Shown here one piece after another: positions 32,274 through 41,401 of a DNA stretch of 56,289 bases (within the stretch, counting starts at the first letter, position 1; each line of letters starts with the position of its first letter). The notes beneath the pieces were generated by a model. That model did not search any database. It worked only from the letters and a program-made list of their open reading frames with translations, and was not told where the DNA came from. Source of the stretch: Nonomuraea cypriaca (GTDB taxonomy: Bacteria > Actinomycetota > Actinomycetes > Streptosporangiales > Streptosporangiaceae); NCBI RefSeq assembly GCF_015645445.1, contig NZ_JADOGI010000046.1, forward strand, positions 1-56,289, given 5' to 3'. Both the position numbers and the translations under genes were made by a program.

Positions 32274-33626
32274 TCACAGCAGCACGGTGGCCAGGCCGAG
32301 CAGGCCGCAAATACCAAGGATGCGGAGCATCGGCCATTTCAGGACGAAGGTCATGAGCAGCGCGGCCACGGTGATCACGAGGGCGGCGGGGCTGATCGTG
32401 CCCGTCTCGGGGAGCTGGATGCTGAACGGGCCCCAGTCCCAGGGGACGGTGCGGGAGAACAGGGTGTGCTCGGCGAAGTAGAGGGCCAGGTTGGCGATGA
32501 CGCCGACGACGGCGGCGGTGATACCCGTCAGGGCGGCGCTGATGGCGGTGTTGTGACGCAGCCGCTCGACGTAGGGGGCGCCGAGGAAGATGAACAGGAA
32601 ACACGGCACGAACGTGACCCAGGTGGTCAGCAGGGCGCCGAGCAGCGCGCCCGCCCACGGGGTAAGCGCACCGGGATCGCGGTAGGCGCCGAGGAAGGCG
32701 ACGAACTGCACGACCATGATGAGCGGCCCAGGCGTGGTCTCGGCCAGGGCCAGGCCGCGGACCATCTCGCCGGGCGTGAGCCAGGCGTAGGTCTCCACGG
32801 CGCGCTGGGCGACGAAGGCGAGCACCGCGTACGCCCCGCCGAAGGTGACCAGGGCGGTGCCGGAGAAGAACAGGCCCTGGGTGGTGAAGACGCTGTCGGT
32901 GCCGAGCAGCAGCGCGACCGCGGCTACCGGCAGCCACCAGGCGACCAACCCCACAGCCAGGATCTTGCCTGCGGAGCGAAGGCTGGGCTGTGCGTGATGC
33001 AGGGCGTCGTCGGGGATCAACGGGGCCGGCCCGCCATCCCCGCCGTGCCCGTTGCCCTTTGCGAGAGCGTGCGGGGCCACCTTGGACACCGTCCAGCCGA
33101 TGAGGGCGGCGACGGCGATCACGATCGGGAACGGCACGCCGAACAGCGCCAGCGCGAGGAAGGCGGCCACCGCGACGGCGACGAACACCGGATGCGTCAG
33201 CGAGCGCTTGGCGACCCGGATGACGGCCTGGGCGACGATGGCCAGCACCGCCGGAGCGATCCCGGCGAACAGCGCGGTCACCACGGTGGTGTCCTGCCAC
33301 AGGACGTAGACGACCGACAGCGCCAGCAGCGCGAGCATGCCGGGCAGGACGAACAGGGTGCCGGCGACCAGCCCGCCCCGGGTGCCGTTGAGCAGCCAGC
33401 CCACGTAGATGGCCAACTGCTGCGCCTCCGGGCCGGGGAGCAGCATGCAGTAATTCAGCGCGTGGTTGAAGCGCTGCTGGCCGATCCAGCGTTTCTCCTC
33501 CACCAGGCTGCGCTGCATGACGGCGATCTGCCCGGCCGGACCACCGAAGGTCTGCAACGAGATCAGGAACCAGGCTCGTACGGCCTGCCGGAAGGGGATC
33601 ACGTCTTCGGTTGTCTGCTGGGTCAT
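32274..33626 (-). CDS. chrA: Chromate efflux transporter ChrA
   Basis: A 450-aa CHR-superfamily exporter with two homologous halves of about six helices. The first half has the hallmark FGGPAGQIAVMQRSLVEEK; the second repeats a similar GGAYAVLAFVAQRAV. A His/Gly-rich linker (KGNGHGGDGG) joins them. ChrA expels chromate driven by the proton-motive force. It is the last gene of a four-gene leftward operon; its ATG overlaps the stop of a small membrane gene (ATGA). Confidence 0.93.
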   Translation of the reverse strand: MTQQTTEDVIPFRQAVRAWFLISLQTFGGPAGQIAVMQRSLVEEKRWIGQQRFNHALNYCMLLPGPEAQQLAIYVGWLLNGTRGGLVAGTLFVLPGMLALLALSVVYVLWQDTTVVTALFAGIAPAVLAIVAQAVIRVAKRSLTHPVFVAVAVAAFLALALFGVPFPIVIAVAALIGWTVSKVAPHALAKGNGHGGDGGPAPLIPDDALHHAQPSLRSAGKILAVGLVAWWLPVAAVALLLGTDSVFTTQGLFFSGTALVTFGGAYAVLAFVAQRAVETYAWLTPGEMVRGLALAETTPGPLIMVVQFVAFLGAYRDPGALTPWAGALLGALLTTWVTFVPCFLFIFLGAPYVERLRHNTAISAALTGITAAVVGVIANLALYFAEHTLFSRTVPWDWGPFSIQLPETGTISPAALVITVAALLMTFVLKWPMLRILGICGLLGLATVLL

Positions 33627-33835
33627 GGCGACCTCCGTGGTCGGGGACAGGGGGTGTCGTCACGCTTCTCGTCCGGCAGCCGGACCGGCTGGAACAGCCG
33701 CCAAAGCGCCAGGACGAGGCCGATCACGAGGCTCCCCGCAACGGTCCTCGTCGGCAGCAGCCCGTCGAGACTCAGGATGCCGCCCAGTTGGACGGCGGCC
33801 ACGCCGCACCCCAAATCACGCACGGCCCCGTTCAT
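33623..33835 (-). CDS. Small membrane protein of the chr operon
   Basis: A 70-aa protein with a hydrophobic centre (VAGSLVIGLVLALWRLFQP) preceded by a weakly hydrophobic segment (GCGVAAVQLGGILSLDG) and followed by a basic Arg/Pro end. Its start and stop both overlap neighbours by four bases (chrB C-terminal gene before, chrA after), which strongly supports its reality. It could be an accessory subunit of ChrA. I know of no named family for it. Confidence 0.65.
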   Translation of the reverse strand: MNGAVRDLGCGVAAVQLGGILSLDGLLPTRTVAGSLVIGLVLALWRLFQPVRLPDEKRDDTPCPRPRRSP

Positions 33836-34263
33836 GCCGGTTCTCGCCCCAGCAGCAGGCCGCGCCGGTAGAACTCGTACAGGCCGTCGAAGACCGCCCC
33901 GGCGATCTCCAGCACGCGCTGGTCGTCGCAGGTCATCGACAGGCCGCGCAGGATCGCGTCGAGCCCGGGCGCTTCGGGGGCGTCAAAGCGCTCGTCGTCG
34001 ATGTCGGCCTCGTGGACGATCTCGGCGATCTTCCACAGCACCGGATCGGCCAGCTCGTAGCGGTGCAGGATCGTCTCGAACGAGCAGTCTCCGCCGTGAT
34101 GGGACAGCTCCACGCCGCGCATGTCGAAGGGCGTGGCGTCCTCGGGCACCTCGGCAGGGTCGCCGACGAACACGAATTCCGCGTCGGGGTCGAGATGGCG
34201 GCGGATCAGCCAGGCGCAGGCCGCCCGGTCGATGTGCACCCCGCGACGGGTTGCCCACTTCAC
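33832..34263 (-). CDS. chrB: ChrB C-terminal domain protein
   Basis: A 143-aa protein matching the C-terminal half of chromate-resistance protein ChrB: KWATRRGVHIDRAACAWLIRR, then FDMRGVELSHHGGDCSFE and YEFYRRGLLLG. His, Cys and acidic residues in this domain are thought to sense chromate. In many bacteria it is fused to the N-terminal DNA-binding half; here the two halves are separate genes with a four-base overlap. Cytoplasmic. Confidence 0.88.
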   Translation of the reverse strand: MKWATRRGVHIDRAACAWLIRRHLDPDAEFVFVGDPAEVPEDATPFDMRGVELSHHGGDCSFETILHRYELADPVLWKIAEIVHEADIDDERFDAPEAPGLDAILRGLSMTCDDQRVLEIAGAVFDGLYEFYRRGLLLGREPA

Positions 34264-34754
34264 CGCGACTCCTCCTTCACGGCGGCGCTCTCCTTCGCCA
34301 GGATTCGTACGGCGAGGCGCGCCTCGTCCCGCTCATCCGGCGGAAAGTAGTCGCGGCGGCCGATCCGCCGCAGCTCGGCCTGCAACCGCTTGACCGCCCT
34401 GGCCCGCTCCCCCGGCCGGGCCTGCGCCGCGCTGTGCGCCTGCGCGATCACCGCCTGATATTCGTCCGCCCTCGCCCGGCGCATCTCCGCCGCGATCGCC
34501 TGCTCCTGCCCCTGACTGCCAGGCGCGGCCAGCCAGAGCGTCGACGTGCCGCCCATCTCGCCGATCTCCTCGGCAATCCACTCCAGTTGCTCACGCGTAC
34601 GCGCGTCGGCGGGCAGCGCGACCAGCCCATCGCCGAGCCGCGCCACGCCTAGCCGGTCGAGCTTGCGCCAGATCGTGATCCGCAGCGTGGACGGCTGCCT
34701 GGGTATCCGGTACGCCAGCAGCACCCACTGCCCAATCGCCCCCGTCACGGCCAA
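34260..34754 (-). CDS. chrB: ChrB N-terminal domain protein
   Basis: A 164-aa protein matching the N-terminal half of ChrB: WVLLAYRIPRQPSTLRITIW and RLGDGLVALPADARTREQLE. In the full-length protein this region contributes to DNA binding and chromate-dependent regulation. It is the first gene of the chr operon. The start is either the TTG at 34754 or, better placed behind GCGAGG, the GTG at 34748. The perfect palindrome GTAACCATGGTTAC lies about 45 bp upstream and may be its operator. Confidence 0.85.
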   Translation of the reverse strand: MAVTGAIGQWVLLAYRIPRQPSTLRITIWRKLDRLGVARLGDGLVALPADARTREQLEWIAEEIGEMGGTSTLWLAAPGSQGQEQAIAAEMRRARADEYQAVIAQAHSAAQARPGERARAVKRLQAELRRIGRRDYFPPDERDEARLAVRILAKESAAVKEESR

Positions 34755-34795
34755 CCTCGCTCGCTTGCCATCAGAGTATTGAAACCATAGATACT

Positions 34796-34809
34796 GTAAC
34801 CATGGTTAC
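34796..34809. promoter_or_regulatory. Palindrome in the chr operon promoter
   Basis: GTAACCATGGTTAC is a perfect 14-bp palindrome, 42 bp upstream of the first chr gene in an AT-rich pocket (34770-34812). Partial repeats (AAACCATAGATAC) precede it. It is the most likely operator of the operon. Confidence 0.55.
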
Positions 34810-34810
34810 A

Positions 34811-35048
34811 CTCCATTTGGGAAGTCCTGCCTGAGACAGGCCTCCTGGGAGGATCGGACCGAATCTTGGCGTCAGCCACCGCCCGAGATCTGAAACGCGC
34901 ACTTCGGACCGCTGATCACCGCGTTCGCGGTAGGGCTTCGAAGCGGGCACGTCCTTTCCGCACGGCGGTGAGGCCGGGAGTGCAGGCGGTACTGACCCAG
35001 GCCTGACGGGTGCGGCCCCACCTCGCCAGAACTGTCGGGACAAAGCCG
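34811..35048. other. Gap between the chr operon and an MFS pseudogene
   Basis: About 240 bp with only Arg-rich open frames, no ribosome site and no family resemblance. I see no gene here. Confidence 0.35.
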
Positions 35049-36241
35049 TCAGGCCGTGAGGTAGTGAGCGCGGCGCAGCACGAAAGGCACCACCAGGAAC
35101 GCCACGCCCGCAGCCAGGAAAGCGCCCGCCCCGACGGCGCCGACGGCCCCGGCGGCCCGCGCGGCCAGAGGTGGGACGGCGGGCTGTGCCAGACCCCACG
35201 ATCCCTGGAAGGCGAACCAGCGCGGCCGATCGGACTCCGGCGCGGCATCGGCGACGACTGACTTCCAGCGGCCGAGCAGCACGCTGTTGACCGCGGTGCA
35301 GGCCAGGTAGACGGCAATGGTGAGCGGCGGGCTGCTGGTCAGAGCCATGACCAGCGCCAACGCTCCCAGCAGCACCGTGCCGCCGCCGAGGATGACCCCG
35401 TGCGCGCGTCCAGCCAGCAACCGCCGGGTCGCCCACAAGGCCAGCGGAGCCATCACGGCCGCACCCGCCAGCGTCAGACCGGGCACCCACGCGGCCACGC
35501 CGCGCTCCAACAGCGCCAGCGGCAGGTACATCATCACCGCCAGGGAGCCGACCGCGAACGCGGTGCCTGCCACGGTCAACCGCAGAAGCACAGCCGGTGG
35601 ACGCCATCGCTCAGCCGCTCCGGCGCGGCGCGCGCCCGCGCCCGTCCTCTTCGCGGGGCAGGAACGCCATCGCCACGGCGGCCGCCGCCAGGCAGGTGAG
35701 CGCGTCAGCGGCCACCAGCCAGCGCACTCCCAGCGGTAGCAACACTGCGGCCAGCAGCCCTGCGACCGCTCCGGCTGCCGACAAACCCACGCCCATCACC
35801 GCATACGTCGTATGGCGCTGCTCGCCCGAACTCGCCCGCGCCAGCAGTTCCTGGGCCGCCGGCTCATACAGCTCGAAGGCCAAGTCCGACCAGTGCGATC
35901 GCGATCAGGACCTGTGCCGGACCGTGTGCCAGCGCCAACCCGATCAGCGCCGCGCCGGTCGCGGCCAGCCCGGCGGCCAGCACGCCGCGGGGCGAGCAGC
36001 GATCCAGCAGGAACGCCCCAGCCCAGCGCGAGGCCAACGCCGTCACCCCGAACAGGGCCAGCGCCGCCGCGACCAGATCCGGCCAAGGCCGCTCCTGGTG
36101 GGCGAGCACGACGGCGTGGTGATCGGCCCCGGCCGGACCATCGGGGGCGTTGACGGTGGCCGCCGAGCGCCGCCCCCACTGCTCAATGAACCAGGCAGCG
36201 ATCCGATCGCCGGCACGGCTGTTCCGCCGTTCCTCAACCAC
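35049..36241 (-). pseudogene. MFS transporter, two frameshifts
   Basis: Three frames make up one major facilitator. 36241 to about 35880 reads LVAAALALFGVTALASRWAGAFLLDR and VLIAIALVGLGL. A shift leads to FELYEPAAQELLARASSGEQRHTTYAVMG-type loop sequence and more helices to about 35611. A further shift near 35600 leads to LTVAGTAFAVGSLAVMMYLPLAL and the end at 35049. The first helix seems to be missing too. Similar in plan to the intact MFS gene at 30538 but not obviously its duplicate. Non-functional unless the indels are errors. Confidence 0.7.
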
Positions 36242-36368
36242 GTCATCGCAGTCGAAGATCCAGATGGCCCGCTTCGACGCGAGCGGGGACGACCCCGTCC
36301 GTGATCAGCGTGGTTCCATCTCCACGACCGCACCCAGCGCTGCTTGAGCCTGTGGTCGTGGGGGGAGA

Positions 36369-38345
36369 TCAGCTTTCTGTACGGGTGGCGCGTCGCCAGG
36401 CGGCGTTGCGCAGCAGGCGCAGCCCGTTGAGGCCGACGATGACGGTGGAGCCCTCGTGCCCGGCCACGCCCAGCGGCAACGGCAGGTCGCCGAACAGGTC
36501 CCACGCCACCAGCACGGTGATGAAGGTGGCGGCGATGACGAGGTTGGCCACCACCAGGCGGCGGGCCCGGCGAGCCAGGGCGATCACGGCCGGGATGGTG
36601 GCCAGCTCGTCGCGGGTGATGACCGCGTCTGCGGTGTCCAGGGCCAGGTCGGATCCGCCGCGGCCCATCGCGATGCCGACGTGCGCGGACGCGAGCGCGG
36701 GGGCGTCGTTGACGCCATCGCCGACCAGGGCCACCTTCCGACCGGCGGCTTGCAGATCGTGCACCGCGCTCACCTTGTCGGCAGGCAGCAGGTCCGCGCG
36801 GACCTCGCTGATGTGCGCATGCGCGGCGAGCCGGGCCGCCGCACGGGCGTTGTCTCCGGTCAGCAGCACCGGTGCGAGGCCGGTCAACGCCTTCAGGCGA
36901 TCCACCGTCTCGGCGGCGCCAGGCCGCATCCGGTCGGCCAGGGCGAGCACTCCGACCACCGCACTGTCCACCCGCACCACCACGGCTGTCTGCCCGCCGT
37001 CCTGCAGGCCGGCCACCATTTCAACTGCGCTGCGGTCGCTACCGTCGAGCAGATAGGCCGGACTGGCGACCTCGACCACGCTGCCGTGGATCCGGGCACG
37101 CACGCCGCGCCCGGGCTCGGAGCTGAAATCGTCCGCGGCCTCCAGCGCCACTCCGCTCTCGCGGGCGGCCTGCACCACGGCGCGGCCCAGCGGATGCTCC
37201 GACCCCTGCTCGGCCGCGGCCGCCTGCGCCAGCAGCCGATCTTCCGACAGCCCGGCACCGGCGAGCACGTGCACGCCCGTCAGCTGCGGGCGACCCTCGG
37301 TCAGCGTGCCGGTCTTGTCGAAGGCCACCTGATCGGCGGTGCCGAGCTGTTCCATCGCCACAGCAGATTTCACCAGCACGCCGTGCCGTCCGGCGGTGGC
37401 GATGGCGGCCAGCAGCGGCGGCATGGTGGCCAGCACCACCGCGCACGGCGAGGCCACGATCATGAACGTCATCGCGCGCAGCAGACTGTCCTGCACGGTC
37501 ACGCCCCACACCAGCGGCAACGCGAACAGCACGAGGGTGGCGGCGACCATCACGACGGAGTAGCGCCGCTCGATCTTCTCGATGAACAGCTGGGTGCGCG
37601 CCTTGGTGGCGCTGGCCTGCTCTACCATGGCCACGATCCGGGCGATCACCGTCTCGCCGGAAGGCCGCGTCACCTGCACCCGCAACACGCCGGTGCCGTT
37701 CAGCGTGCCGGCGAACACCTCATCGCCGGCCTGCTTGTCCACCGGCAGGCTTTCACCGGTGATGGACGCCTGGTCGACGGCGCCGGCACCAGCCAGCACC
37801 TGCCCGTCCGCGCCGATGCGTTCCCCCGGCCGGACCAGCATCACGTCGCCGACCTGCAGGGCCGCGGCCTCGACCACCTCCTCGGCGCCCTCGGCGTCCA
37901 GCCGGGCGGCCTGCTCGGGCGCCAAGTCCAGCAGGCTCCGCACCGAGTCCTCGGTGCGCTTGGTGGCCAGCGCCTCCAGCGCGCCGGAAGTGGCGAAGAT
38001 GACGATCAGCAAAGCGCCGTCGAAGACCTGCCCGATCGCAGCCGCCCCGATCGCCGCGACGACCATCAGCAGGTCCACATCCAGTGTCCGCTCGCGCAGC
38101 GCCTTGAGACCCGCCAGACCGGGCTCCCACCCACCGGCCGCATAGCACCCCAGATACAGGGCCCACCACAGCCACGATGGTGCCCCGGCCAACTGGCTGA
38201 CGCCGCCGACGGCGAACAACACGGTCGCGGCAGCCGCCCAGCGCACCTCCGGCAGCGACCACATCCCGGACCACCGCGACGAGACGGCCCTGGCAGATGT
38301 GGTGACCTGGCCGGTGGCTGGAGCTCTCAGTTCTGCTGTCACCAC
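36369..38345 (-). CDS. P1B-type heavy-metal ATPase
   Basis: A 658-aa P1B ATPase. The transport motif SPC (IVASPCAVVLATMPPLLAA) marks it as a Zn/Cd/Pb/Co-group pump rather than a CPC copper pump. The phosphorylation motif DKTGTLTEG begins at Asp343, the nucleotide-domain HP motif is SEHPLGRAV, the hinge is GDGVNDAPAL, and the actuator has TGES. It has no N-terminal HMA domain or His-rich tail. The start is a GTG at 38345. A divergent arsR gene is 62 bp away with an inverted GCGTA/TACGC between, so the ArsR protein probably represses both. Exports divalent metals across the plasma membrane. Confidence 0.92.
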   Translation of the reverse strand: MVTAELRAPATGQVTTSARAVSSRWSGMWSLPEVRWAAAATVLFAVGGVSQLAGAPSWLWWALYLGCYAAGGWEPGLAGLKALRERTLDVDLLMVVAAIGAAAIGQVFDGALLIVIFATSGALEALATKRTEDSVRSLLDLAPEQAARLDAEGAEEVVEAAALQVGDVMLVRPGERIGADGQVLAGAGAVDQASITGESLPVDKQAGDEVFAGTLNGTGVLRVQVTRPSGETVIARIVAMVEQASATKARTQLFIEKIERRYSVVMVAATLVLFALPLVWGVTVQDSLLRAMTFMIVASPCAVVLATMPPLLAAIATAGRHGVLVKSAVAMEQLGTADQVAFDKTGTLTEGRPQLTGVHVLAGAGLSEDRLLAQAAAAEQGSEHPLGRAVVQAARESGVALEAADDFSSEPGRGVRARIHGSVVEVASPAYLLDGSDRSAVEMVAGLQDGGQTAVVVRVDSAVVGVLALADRMRPGAAETVDRLKALTGLAPVLLTGDNARAAARLAAHAHISEVRADLLPADKVSAVHDLQAAGRKVALVGDGVNDAPALASAHVGIAMGRGGSDLALDTADAVITRDELATIPAVIALARRARRLVVANLVIAATFITVLVAWDLFGDLPLPLGVAGHEGSTVIVGLNGLRLLRNAAWRRATRTES

Positions 38346-38407
38346 GTCATCGTATATGCGTACTCACGCAGATACGCAAACAGGCAGATACAGGGTAGGC
38401 TGAGGCC
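38346..38407. promoter_or_regulatory. Shared promoter of the P-type ATPase and arsR
   Basis: The 62-bp divergent region contains GTATATGCGTACTCACGCAG and GATACGCAAA. GCGTA and TACGC form an inverted repeat spaced by ten bases, as expected for a dimeric ArsR/SmtB operator. Confidence 0.55.
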
Positions 38408-38782
38408 ATGCACACGTCGCTGCCGGACTTCGACATGCCGAATGAAGAACAGGTGCACCTGGCCGCCGAGTCGTTCCGGCTACTGTCCGACCCCACCCGC
38501 ATCAAAATCCTTTGGGCGTTGCTGCAGGGCGAGTCCAACGTCGCCTGTCTGGCCGAACTCGCCGACGCCGCACCCACCGCGGTCAGCCAGCACCTGGCCA
38601 AACTCCGCCTGGCCGGCCTGGTGAAGGGCCGCCGCGAGGGCACCTTCGTCTACTACAGCGCCGCCGACGAACACGTGCGCCGCCTGCTGACCCAGGGCCT
38701 GTACCACGCCGACCACATCGACAGCGATGATGTGGATCATTCCTCCGGCATCGCCACTCCCGCGGCCGACTGTAACCGCTGA
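38408..38782 (+). CDS. ArsR/SmtB metal sensor, divergent from the P-type ATPase
   Basis: A 124-aa ArsR/SmtB repressor. The winged helix includes LLSDPTRIKILWALLQGES and the recognition segment AAPTAVSQHLAKLRLAGLVK. The C-terminal helix has several potential ligands (LTQGLYHADHIDSDDVDH), so an alpha-5 type site for Zn, Ni or Co is likely. Loss of DNA binding on metal binding would induce the divergent ATPase gene. Two related sensors occur at 42776 and 44329. Confidence 0.9.
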   Translation: MHTSLPDFDMPNEEQVHLAAESFRLLSDPTRIKILWALLQGESNVACLAELADAAPTAVSQHLAKLRLAGLVKGRREGTFVYYSAADEHVRRLLTQGLYHADHIDSDDVDHSSGIATPAADCNR

Positions 38783-39044
38783 CGGCCCGAACTTCTCTGG
38801 CCGGCCACGCCAGGTGGCGGCCAGGTCGGAGTGTGAGTTGCCCGCCACGGTGCGCCGGGCTTGCTCGCGCGATGGCAAAGGACAGGAGTGCCTTCGGTCA
38901 GACACGGGCTCCTGGCTTGCGGGGAATGAACCTGCTGGCGGGACAAACGTATGTATGTATGCACGTGACAACGGTTCGGGTGCCGGCCGACGGCGGGAGC
39001 TACCGGCCGCGCCGGTAGACGCCGCCCAGAGCGGGTCGTAAGCC
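38783..39044. promoter_or_regulatory. hisG upstream region with ATGTATGCAC
   Basis: No gene. The segment CGTATGTATGTATGCACGTG (38949-38968) contains ATGTATGCAC at 38955-38964, identical to a site upstream of cbiM (42618-42627). Confidence 0.5.
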
Positions 39045-39890
39045 ATGCTGCGACTCGACGTCCCCAACAAGGGTGAGCTCACTGACCGCGCCCAGCTGAT
39101 GCTGGCGGAGGCCGGCTACGGCCGGCGAAGGGACAGCAAGGAACTGCTGGTCGTCGATCCAGACAACGCCTGCGAGCTGTTCTTCCTGCGTCCACGAGAC
39201 ATTGCCGTCTATGTCGGTGAGGGCATGCTGGATGCCGGGATCACCGGCCGCGACATGCTCGTCGACTCCGGGGCGCGGGCTGAGGAGATCACGGGGCTCG
39301 GTTTCGGTCGTTCAGCCCTGTACTTCGCCGCCCCGCCGGGCTGCTGCCGCACCGCAGAGGACCTGAACGGCCTTCGCGTGGCCACCTCCTATGCGGGGCT
39401 GGTCGAGAAGCACCTGGCCGACATCGGGGTCGATGCCCGAATCATCAAGCTGGACGGTTCGGTCGAGACCGCGATCCGGCTGGACGTCGCCGACGCAGTG
39501 GCCGACGTCGTCGAGAGCGGGACTCGTCTTCGCGAGGTCGGGCTGGAGGCCATCGGTCCGCCTGTCCTGCGGTCGGAGGCGGTGCTGATCAAGCGGCTCG
39601 GGGCACCTGCGGAGAACGGGCTACGGCAGCTCATCGGGCGGCTCAGCGGTGTCCAGGTCGCGCGTGACTTCGTGACCATGGACTACGACATCGCCCATGA
39701 GCGTGTCGGGGAAGCGATCGCGATCACGTCCGGCATGGAGGCGCCCACCGTGTCGGAGCTGAGCAGGGACGGCTGGGTGGCGGTCAGTGTCATGGTCCCC
39801 CGCGAGGGCCACCAGCGGATCATGGACCGGCTGTGGGAGGCCGGTGCCCACGCCATCCTGGTCACCGACATCTACGTCTGCCGCATCTGA
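39045..39890 (+). CDS. hisG: ATP phosphoribosyltransferase paralogue (long form)
   Basis: A 281-aa HisG of the long type: it has the regulatory C-terminal domain (residues about 205-281, SVMVPREGHQRIMDRL). The catalytic part starts LRLDVPNKGEL (normally hLrlalPnKGrL) and contains AGITGRDML and the phosphate loop LDGSVETA. It catalyses the first step of histidine synthesis, joining ATP and PRPP. No other his gene is nearby; it stands between a metal ATPase/ArsR pair and the Ni/Co importer. Histidine binds Ni2+ and Co2+ tightly, and raised ATP phosphoribosyltransferase activity is known to give nickel tolerance in plants. A metal-linked paralogue is therefore likely, though inferred. The chromosomal hisG would be elsewhere. 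Confidence 0.88.
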   Translation: MLRLDVPNKGELTDRAQLMLAEAGYGRRRDSKELLVVDPDNACELFFLRPRDIAVYVGEGMLDAGITGRDMLVDSGARAEEITGLGFGRSALYFAAPPGCCRTAEDLNGLRVATSYAGLVEKHLADIGVDARIIKLDGSVETAIRLDVADAVADVVESGTRLREVGLEAIGPPVLRSEAVLIKRLGAPAENGLRQLIGRLSGVQVARDFVTMDYDIAHERVGEAIAITSGMEAPTVSELSRDGWVAVSVMVPREGHQRIMDRLWEAGAHAILVTDIYVCRI

Positions 39891-39904
39891 GCAGAATCAC
39901 CGGC

Positions 39905-40642
39905 TCACATGGGCGTTTCAACCGAGAAGCCGTACGGGAGTTCCAGGCGATGCCGGCCCAGGAGTTCGGGGTCGGCGAGGATCGCGGCCGTCGGGCCGTC
40001 CGCGACGATGGTCCCGCCGGACAGGATGAGGGACCGCTCACACAGTTCGAGGGCGTACGGCAGGTCGTGGGTGACCATGAGGATGGTGACATCGAGCCCG
40101 CGCAGGATGTCGGCCAGTTCCCGGCGCGCGGCCGGGTCCAGGTTCGACGAGGGCTCGTCGAGCACCAGGATCTCAGGTTCCATGGCCAGCACGGTCGCGA
40201 CGGCGACGCGGCGGCGCTGGCCGCCGGACAGATGGTGCGGTGGCCGCTCGATCATGTTGAGCATCCCGACCCGCTCCAGCGCCTCGCAGATCCGCCGTTC
40301 CAGCTCTTCGCCTCGGATGCCGAGGTTGGCGGGGCCGAAGGCGACGTCCTCGCGGACCGTCGGCATGAACAGCTGGTCGTCGGGATCCTGGAAGACCAGG
40401 CCGACGCGGCGCCGGATCTCCTTGAGGTTGTCGCGGGCTACGGGCAGCCTGCCGACGGAGACCGTGCCCAGGCTGGGCGTGAGGATGCCGTTGAGGTGCA
40501 TGACCAGGGTGGTCTTGCCTGCGCCGTTGGGGCCTAGCAGCGCGACCCGTTCTCCCCGGTCGATCGACAGGTCCACGCCGAACAGGGCCTGGGTGCCGTC
40601 GGGGTAGGCGTACATCAGCCCTTCGACCAGCAGAGAGTTCAC
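39905..40642 (-). CDS. cbiO: Energy-coupling ATPase CbiO of a Ni/Co importer
   Basis: A 245-aa ABC ATPase of the ECF type. Walker A GPNGAGKT is at residues 37-44, the Q-loop reads VFQDPDDQLF, the signature is LSGGQRRR and Walker B is ILVLDEPSSNLDP. Its GTG start at 40642 overlaps the cbiQ stop (GTGA), with GGAGG upstream. It energises uptake with CbiQ and CbiM. Convergent with hisG, 14 bp apart. Confidence 0.93.
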   Translation of the reverse strand: MNSLLVEGLMYAYPDGTQALFGVDLSIDRGERVALLGPNGAGKTTLVMHLNGILTPSLGTVSVGRLPVARDNLKEIRRRVGLVFQDPDDQLFMPTVREDVAFGPANLGIRGEELERRICEALERVGMLNMIERPPHHLSGGQRRRVAVATVLAMEPEILVLDEPSSNLDPAARRELADILRGLDVTILMVTHDLPYALELCERSLILSGGTIVADGPTAAILADPELLGRHRLELPYGFSVETPM

Positions 40643-41397
40643 AACAGTCCTCCGATGAGTATCGTGATCGCGGCGGCGGGCAGGGTGGCGGCCAGCGCCC
40701 ACTCCGAGGCGGAGCCGCGCACGTCGTGGATGATGGGCATGGTTCCGGTGTAGCCGCGGCTGAGCATGGCCAGGTGCACGCGTTCGCCGCGCTCGTAGGA
40801 GCGGATGAACAGGGCTCCCGCCGAACGTGCCACGACGGGCAGGTGCCGGATGTCGCGTGCCACGAACGCGCGGGACTCCCGCGCTATGCGCATCCGGCGC
40901 ATCTCGTCGAGGATCACTTCGACGTAGCGCAGCATGAAGGAGGCGATCTGGACCAGCAGCTGCGGAAGCCGCAGCCGCTGTGCGCCGAGCAGCAGGGTCC
41001 TCGGCTCGGTGGTGGCGGCCAGCAGGATGGAGGCGATCACACCGAGGGTCGCCTTGGCCACGATGTTCCACGCGTCGAGCAACCCGTCGGCGCTCATCGA
41101 CAGGCCGAGGACGGTCATGCGCTCCCCCTCGGACAGGAACGGCAGTGCGACCGCGAAGATCACGAACGGCACCTCGACGACCATCCGCCGCAACAGCATC
41201 CTCAAGGGGATGCGAGCCGCCACAGCCACCGCGCCGAGCAGCAAGAAGTAGAGGGCGAACGCCCAGAACCGTTCCCGATCGGTGGCCACGACGATCAGGA
41301 CGAACGCGATCAGCGACAGGAGCTTGCACTGCGGCGGGAGCCGGTGCACGGGCGTGTCGGCATGGAGATACAGGTGGTGGCTGCGTCCGGCGGCCAT
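40639..41397 (-). CDS. cbiQ: ECF transmembrane subunit CbiQ
   Basis: A 252-aa membrane subunit that couples CbiO to CbiM. Helices include CKLLSLIAFVLIVVATD and AFALYFLLLGAVAVAARI. The cytoplasmic coupling helices carry the family Ala-Arg-Gly signatures, here seen as RRMRIARESRAF and LAMLSRGYTG. The order cbiM-cbiQ-cbiO with one- to five-base junctions is classic for cobalt/nickel ECF importers. Confidence 0.92.
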   Translation of the reverse strand: MAAGRSHHLYLHADTPVHRLPPQCKLLSLIAFVLIVVATDRERFWAFALYFLLLGAVAVAARIPLRMLLRRMVVEVPFVIFAVALPFLSEGERMTVLGLSMSADGLLDAWNIVAKATLGVIASILLAATTEPRTLLLGAQRLRLPQLLVQIASFMLRYVEVILDEMRRMRIARESRAFVARDIRHLPVVARSAGALFIRSYERGERVHLAMLSRGYTGTMPIIHDVRGSASEWALAATLPAAAITILIGGLL

Positions 41398-41401
41398 GGA
41401 G

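Noticed and set aside
32466..34652. Plus-strand frame of 728 codons
   Set aside because: Shadow across chrA and both chrB genes, which are clearly real on the minus strand.
36456..38624. Plus-strand frame of 722 codons
   Set aside because: Shadow of the P-type ATPase; His/Gln/Arg-rich without domain features.
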